Assembly (NCBI GenBank): GCA_015259305.1 | Contig: JABZGO010000058.1 | Span: forward strand, 1 to 9,330 | Reading direction: 5' to 3' | DNA length: 9,330 bases | Source of the DNA: Alloprevotella tannerae | GTDB lineage: Bacteria > Bacteroidota > Bacteroidia > Bacteroidales > Bacteroidaceae | Shown here: positions 6,124 to 9,330 of the stretch, one piece after another | Layout of the letters: the number at the start of each line of letters is the position of its first letter | Numbering within the stretch: position 1 is the first letter of the stretch | Program-made: the position numbers and the translations under genes | The notes under the pieces: generated by a model | Seen by the model: only the letters and a program-made list of their open reading frames with translations | Told to the model about the DNA's origin: nothing | Databases searched by the model: none

Positions 6124-8405
6124 AGAGAATGACACTTTCTAAACCTGATTGTAAACCTTCTCAAGACTGTAGGAATACAGCCTTGAGAATGGCTTTTTTA
6201 TTCGTTTCTTTTCTCTTCTCTTTATTTGCTTTCTCGCAACCAACTGGAGAATTTAAGGTGAGAATGATTGCTCCCGAAGGATATTCTGTGGGGAAAATCA
6301 CTGTCAGTATTCAGATAGATAAAACAAAACTGAAAGGAAAAACAGATAACACCGGCGTAAGTCAGTTTAAGTTGCCCATTTATAATGATTCTCTGCGGAT
6401 CAGATTGCTAACCGAGAGCCCTTTTTACGCTCCGATCGACACTTTATTGACCATAAGGGCGGAGAAAGATATTGAACTATCCTTATCTCCTGTTGATCTG
6501 CGGGAAGTAAGCGTCGTGGGTTATAAAAAAATAGTTAAGACTAATGCAGAAAAGCAAGTATTCAATATAGATCTTGGTGGTTTGTTGCAATCAGCCAAAG
6601 CAAATTTGGCCCTAAAGCGAGTACCGGGAATAATATATACAGACAAAGGCTATCAATTGGCTGGCAACGGTAAAGCCGCCAAGCTCTTGATAGATGGCAT
6701 CGAGACGACCGAAACGGAATTAGGGAAAATAATGGCAGGAGATATTGCAAAAGTTGAAGTGAGACGTATCGGCCTGAATGATGAAGCAAGTTCCGGAGAA
6801 ATCAATGTAATCCTTAAAAGAAACAGAGCCAATCTTTTGAAAGGAGAAATAGCAGCAGGCACACAGCTATCCAGAGCAGGGTTCAACTTATCACCTTCTG
6901 CTACTTATCGTTCCGGAAAGATTGACCTAATCTTCTGGTCCTCATACACACAGGATCGACAAAAAGGAAAAAATATACTATATAGAGATGAAGAAGAATT
7001 CCTCTTCTCGGAATATAAAAATCGCTTACAGCAATATAGTGGGGCTTTAAAAACAAATATCCGCCTCTCTCCAAAATGGGAAACAGCTTTGAATTATTCT
7101 ATTTTTGGGTATAAGGCTCCGGCAGATGTCGTTTGGCGCTCAAAAGGCGTGAACCAAACAGCGCAATACAATAAAGAGTCATATTTCAGCCATTTCGTCA
7201 ACGCTGTAATCGCACACGATATCAACGCCAACAAACGTTTATTCTTCAAGGCACGCTATTTTAATTATGCGACAAATAATGAAACGGCACATCCTTACAC
7301 CTTATATAAAGGTAAAATGAATGAATGGACAGGGGAAATCTTACTGGAAGCCGATAGCATTCGTTTTTTGAGGGATTATCATAATATTGCCGTTGGGATA
7401 AAAAGCATTTATCGAAATACGTTGTTGACCGCCAGCCGCTTACCTTACCGCAGTGATGTACAACAATTATATATGAAAGATCAATTTTCTCTGAATAAGT
7501 GGTTTGATGTTTTTTTACTCTTGCGCGGAGAATGGTATGGCTTTAATTTCCAACGAACCGGCAGTACAAGACGTTTGGCTGTACTACCTACAATTTCAGT
7601 AAATTATAACGGGAAAATAGGTTCGTTTTCCTTTGTGTATAACCGACATATCGAAAGACCAAGTGTAGATTTTTTGAATCCGGAAGTCTTTTATATCAAT
7701 GAATACGAGAAGAGTCAGGGAAACGTGCATTTGCGCCCGCAATACGCTGATCGTTATACGCTGAACTACTCCCGGCAAATCGGTAGTGGTTTTTTGACTT
7801 CTAATGTCGTGTATGAACGTATCGGAGATATGATAGGCGGTGTGTATATGACAGATTATAGTACATCTACTTATGAAAATGCGGGTAAAGGAAGGATACT
7901 AAACTTGAACATTGGTTATAGTAAACCTCTGTTTAAGCATGCGTTGAACCTTAACTTAAATATTACTGCCGACCATACTGCGTATAAAATTGCGCCAGCC
8001 TTTGCCGCAACAGCTTTAAGTGAGGGTAATGAGGGATGGGGCTTAACAAGTACGATGAACTTATCTTATATGGCACCAAAACAATGGTTCCTTGAATTGA
8101 TGTTAATGCACCGTAATAATGAGAGAACTTTGAACTCGACAGTGCATAACAAGATTCGTTTGGATCTTACTGTAACTAAATCGCTGTGCAATGATCGTTT
8201 AGATCTTTCGCTTTTTTATTATGATATGTTCGGATTGTTTAGAAAACAACGCGTAAGGTATAAGTTGAAAGGCCTTACTCAGATTTCGAAAGTTTACTCT
8301 CCTTCCTCTTTTTTGGGGATCTCGCTGACGTGGCGCTTCGGCAAGGATTTTAAGATTCAAAGTGTGGGGGAGGTAATTAACAATGAAGATATAAGAACCA
8401 AATAA
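6120..8405 (+). CDS. TonB-dependent receptor / outer-membrane beta-barrel protein (OMP_b-brl_3 type)
   Basis: This 761-residue outer-membrane protein probably imports a ligand or signal with TonB energy. A hydrophobic export segment lies at 24-40 (MAFLFVSFLFSLFAFSQ), cleaved near Ser39/Gln40. A carboxypeptidase-regulatory-like beta-sandwich follows at about 45-125. The plug is at about 126-235, including VDLREVSVVGYKK, LKRVPGI and KLLIDGIET, and ends at GEINVILKR. The barrel runs to about 745. RPSVDFLNP (513-521) and GNVHLRP (534-540) are typical of this receptor group, and TWRFGKDF marks the last strand. The ligand is unknown; the overlap with the small-peptide gene suggests the two work together. 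The start is uncertain. ATG 6120 overlaps the peptide stop and gives a 23-residue n-region before the hydrophobic core. ATG 6129 is also possible. ATG 6189 would leave a signal peptide without basic residues. Base composition is more AT-rich than in the flanking genes. Confidence 0.9.
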   Translation: MKRMTLSKPDCKPSQDCRNTALRMAFLFVSFLFSLFAFSQPTGEFKVRMIAPEGYSVGKITVSIQIDKTKLKGKTDNTGVSQFKLPIYNDSLRIRLLTESPFYAPIDTLLTIRAEKDIELSLSPVDLREVSVVGYKKIVKTNAEKQVFNIDLGGLLQSAKANLALKRVPGIIYTDKGYQLAGNGKAAKLLIDGIETTETELGKIMAGDIAKVEVRRIGLNDEASSGEINVILKRNRANLLKGEIAAGTQLSRAGFNLSPSATYRSGKIDLIFWSSYTQDRQKGKNILYRDEEEFLFSEYKNRLQQYSGALKTNIRLSPKWETALNYSIFGYKAPADVVWRSKGVNQTAQYNKESYFSHFVNAVIAHDINANKRLFFKARYFNYATNNETAHPYTLYKGKMNEWTGEILLEADSIRFLRDYHNIAVGIKSIYRNTLLTASRLPYRSDVQQLYMKDQFSLNKWFDVFLLLRGEWYGFNFQRTGSTRRLAVLPTISVNYNGKIGSFSFVYNRHIERPSVDFLNPEVFYINEYEKSQGNVHLRPQYADRYTLNYSRQIGSGFLTSNVVYERIGDMIGGVYMTDYSTSTYENAGKGRILNLNIGYSKPLFKHALNLNLNITADHTAYKIAPAFAATALSEGNEGWGLTSTMNLSYMAPKQWFLELMLMHRNNERTLNSTVHNKIRLDLTVTKSLCNDRLDLSLFYYDMFGLFRKQRVRYKLKGLTQISKVYSPSSFLGISLTWRFGKDFKIQSVGEVINNEDIRTK
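6158..6199 (+). terminator. Attenuator-like hairpin and T-run inside the start of the receptor gene
   Basis: TTCTCAAGACTGTA (6158-6171) and TACAGCCTTGAGAA (6176-6189) form a 14-position stem with a single A-C mismatch and a GGAA loop. After 4 nt comes T6 (6194-6199). This has the form of an intrinsic terminator, placed 35 nt after the peptide stop but within codons 13-27 of the receptor frame. It could end most transcripts after the peptide gene, with receptor expression by read-through. The A of ATG 6189 is the last stem base, so the hairpin would also mask that alternative start. Confidence 0.65.
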
Positions 8406-8437
8406 AATGAGACGTGATTTTAGTTTAAAAAGGAAGA

Positions 8438-8467
8438 AAGATTCCATATTTTCTTATATGAAATCTT
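8438..8467 (+). terminator. Possible terminator hairpin after the receptor gene
   Basis: AAGATT-C-CATAT (8438-8449) pairs with ATATG-A-AATCTT (8456-8467) around TTTCTT: 11 pairs and one mismatch, 33 nt after the receptor stop. The stem is AT-rich and no T-run follows on the + strand, so termination may be weak. Confidence 0.35.
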
Positions 8468-8773
8468 ACTGAAACATTGAATTGATCGTATTTCTGAAAA
8501 TGAGTCAGCGTTGCCCACAATGTGCAGATTGTTCAAACTTAGTGTGCAACAGTTGAATACTACCCTACGTTTTATCGCCCCACATACTTGCCTTTCGCCA
8601 CGATTTATTATGAGTAGTCGTAGCGCGCTAAAGGACATCGAAGTAGCGCACTTCAATAAGAACGACGCCTTTTCACATCTTTCGATTTTTATTATATCGA
8701 ATGCTTTTATTGCCCCTACTTCGACAACAAAAGCAAAAGCTAAATGTCTCTTTTTACATTTTACAACCTATTG

Positions 8774-8805
8774 TTAGTCTCTAAGAAAATTATTTATTAC
8801 TTTTG
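8774..8805 (+). promoter_or_regulatory. Bacteroidetes-type promoter for murG
   Basis: TACTTTTG at 8798-8805 matches the -7 consensus TAnnTTTG. A degenerate -33 element, TTAG (8774-8777), lies 20 nt upstream. Transcription would start near 8812, leaving a leader of only about 20 nt before the murG ATG at 8832. murG would then head its own transcript. Confidence 0.55.
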
Positions 8806-8831
8806 CCTTGATTGTATGCACATATAAAAAG

Positions 8832-9330
8832 ATGAGCGAAAGACTTAGGGTGATTATCAGCGGCGGCGGTACGGGTGGACATATTTTCCCGGCTATATCG
8901 ATTGCCAATGCACTGCGCGAGAAGCGGCCCGATGCCGAGATTCTCTTCGTAGGAGCAGAGGGGCGTATGGAAATGCAACGCGTCCCGGCTGCGGGCTATG
9001 AGATTAAGGGCCTGCCTATTGCAGGGTTTGACCGCAAACGCCTTTGGCGCAACGCCGGCGTACTGCTAAAGATTTGGAAAAGCAGCAAACTGGCCAAACA
9101 AATCATCCGCGAGTTTCGCCCGATGGTAGGTGTCGGCGTCGGAGGCTATGCCAGTGGGCCTACGCTCCGCGAATGCGAGAAAATGCACATACCGACCTTG
9201 CTGCAAGAGCAGAACTCTTACGCCGGGGTTACGAATAAGTTGCTGGCTAAAAAGGCCTCAAGCATCTGCGTAGCCTACGACGGTATGGAGCGCTTCTTTC
9301 CGGCTGACAAAATCATCTTCACCGGCAATC
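8832..9330 (+). CDS. murG: MurG, UDP-GlcNAc:lipid I N-acetylglucosaminyltransferase (N-terminal part, cut by the window edge)
   Basis: MurG works on the cytoplasmic face of the inner membrane. It transfers GlcNAc from UDP-GlcNAc to lipid I to make lipid II, the last intracellular step of peptidoglycan precursor synthesis. The 166 codons present cover most of the N-terminal acceptor-binding domain of a protein usually about 360-370 residues long. The glycine-rich loop ISGGGTGGHIFPA is at 9-21, and the second glycine motif GVGGYASGP is at about 97-105. These are followed by LLQEQNSYAGVTNKLLAK, closely matching HEQN-x-x-AG-x-TN in other MurG proteins. The frame is open and undamaged to the last base, FTGN. 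The ATG lies about 20 nt after a predicted transcription start. In most bacteria murG sits inside the division and cell wall cluster after ftsW; here a non-coding region and an unrelated receptor gene precede it. Confidence 0.97.
   Translation, partial: MSERLRVIISGGGTGGHIFPAISIANALREKRPDAEILFVGAEGRMEMQRVPAAGYEIKGLPIAGFDRKRLWRNAGVLLKIWKSSKLAKQIIREFRPMVGVGVGGYASGPTLRECEKMHIPTLLQEQNSYAGVTNKLLAKKASSICVAYDGMERFFPADKIIFTGN

Larger units (their letters stand above)
8406..8831. other. AT-rich intergenic region between the receptor gene and murG
   Basis: No supported gene lies in these 426 bases. They hold a hairpin at 8438-8467, a 10-bp palindrome TAGCGCGCTA (8621-8630), a direct repeat GTAGCGC (8620-8626 and 8643-8649), GAAGT/ACTTC (8640-8644 and 8650-8654), a 6-bp stem TTCGAT/ATCGAA (8681-8686 and 8696-8701), a 6-bp stem AAATGT/ACATTT (8742-8747 and 8756-8761), and the murG promoter. 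Tiny frames at 8407-8472 (21 residues) and 8500-8556 (18 residues, four Cys) have no supporting evidence. A longer + frame at 8511-8777 begins with TTG and its product shows no family resemblance. Confidence 0.5.

Noticed and set aside
8407..8472. A 21-residue frame beginning 1 nt after the receptor stop
   Set aside because: Half of it is the AT-rich hairpin at 8438-8467; no signal, motif or ribosome-binding evidence supports it.
8511..8777. An 88-residue + strand frame and an overlapping minus-strand frame (8420-8656)
   Set aside because: The + frame depends on a TTG start, the products are without motifs, and the region contains several hairpins and the murG promoter; it is best read as non-coding.
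1..9330. CRISPR array, tRNA or rRNA genes, insertion sequences, transposase or recombinase genes
   Set aside because: No regularly spaced identical repeats with unique spacers, no tRNA or rRNA-like sequence and no transposase or integrase protein were seen on either strand.

Overview
The window looks like a chromosomal segment of a Bacteroidales bacterium, probably close to Porphyromonas. Three things support this. The peptidase matches the prolyl tripeptidyl peptidase PtpA of Porphyromonas gingivalis in spacing and in catalytic-residue numbering. There is an outer-membrane TonB-dependent receptor of the Bacteroidetes beta-barrel type. The best promoter candidates fit the Bacteroidetes -7 consensus TAnnTTTG, and Shine-Dalgarno sites are mostly absent. 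Every supported protein gene is on the + strand.

Layout. Positions 1-405 hold no convincing gene, only a promoter-like TAATTTTG and a doubtful minus-strand Cys-containing reading frame. Then come a THUMP/SAM-dependent 23S rRNA methyltransferase of the RlmL type with a long charged tail (406-2103), a hairpin, and a secreted PtpA-like S9 peptidase (2170-4341) closed by a strong hairpin. A compact pair follows, RidA (4477-4854) and a LOG-family nucleotide phosphoribohydrolase (4868-5410). Positions 5411-5925 are a structured non-coding region: a 9-bp hairpin, a bidirectional-type terminator, an imperfect ~21-bp repeat array rich in CCCAAG/CTTGGG arms, and a good promoter lying between imperfect inverted repeats. 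That promoter leads into a 65-residue secreted small peptide (5926-6123), which overlaps by ATGA a 761-residue TonB-dependent outer-membrane receptor (6120-8405). Positions 8406-8831 are AT-rich and non-coding with several hairpins. The window ends inside murG (8832-9330, open at the 3' edge), which has its own promoter-like site.

The most interesting part is the peptide/receptor locus. A small exported Gly/Thr-rich peptide with a C-x6-C loop is coupled to an outer-membrane receptor. A 14-bp near-perfect hairpin followed by six T's lies inside the first 27 codons of the receptor frame. This looks like an attenuator that would yield much more peptide than receptor. Upstream, the promoter sits on a ~170-bp segment bounded by imperfect inverted repeats, so on/off switching by inversion is a testable possibility. 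The locus is visibly more AT-rich than the housekeeping genes on either side. The function of the peptide is unknown, and no database search could be run.
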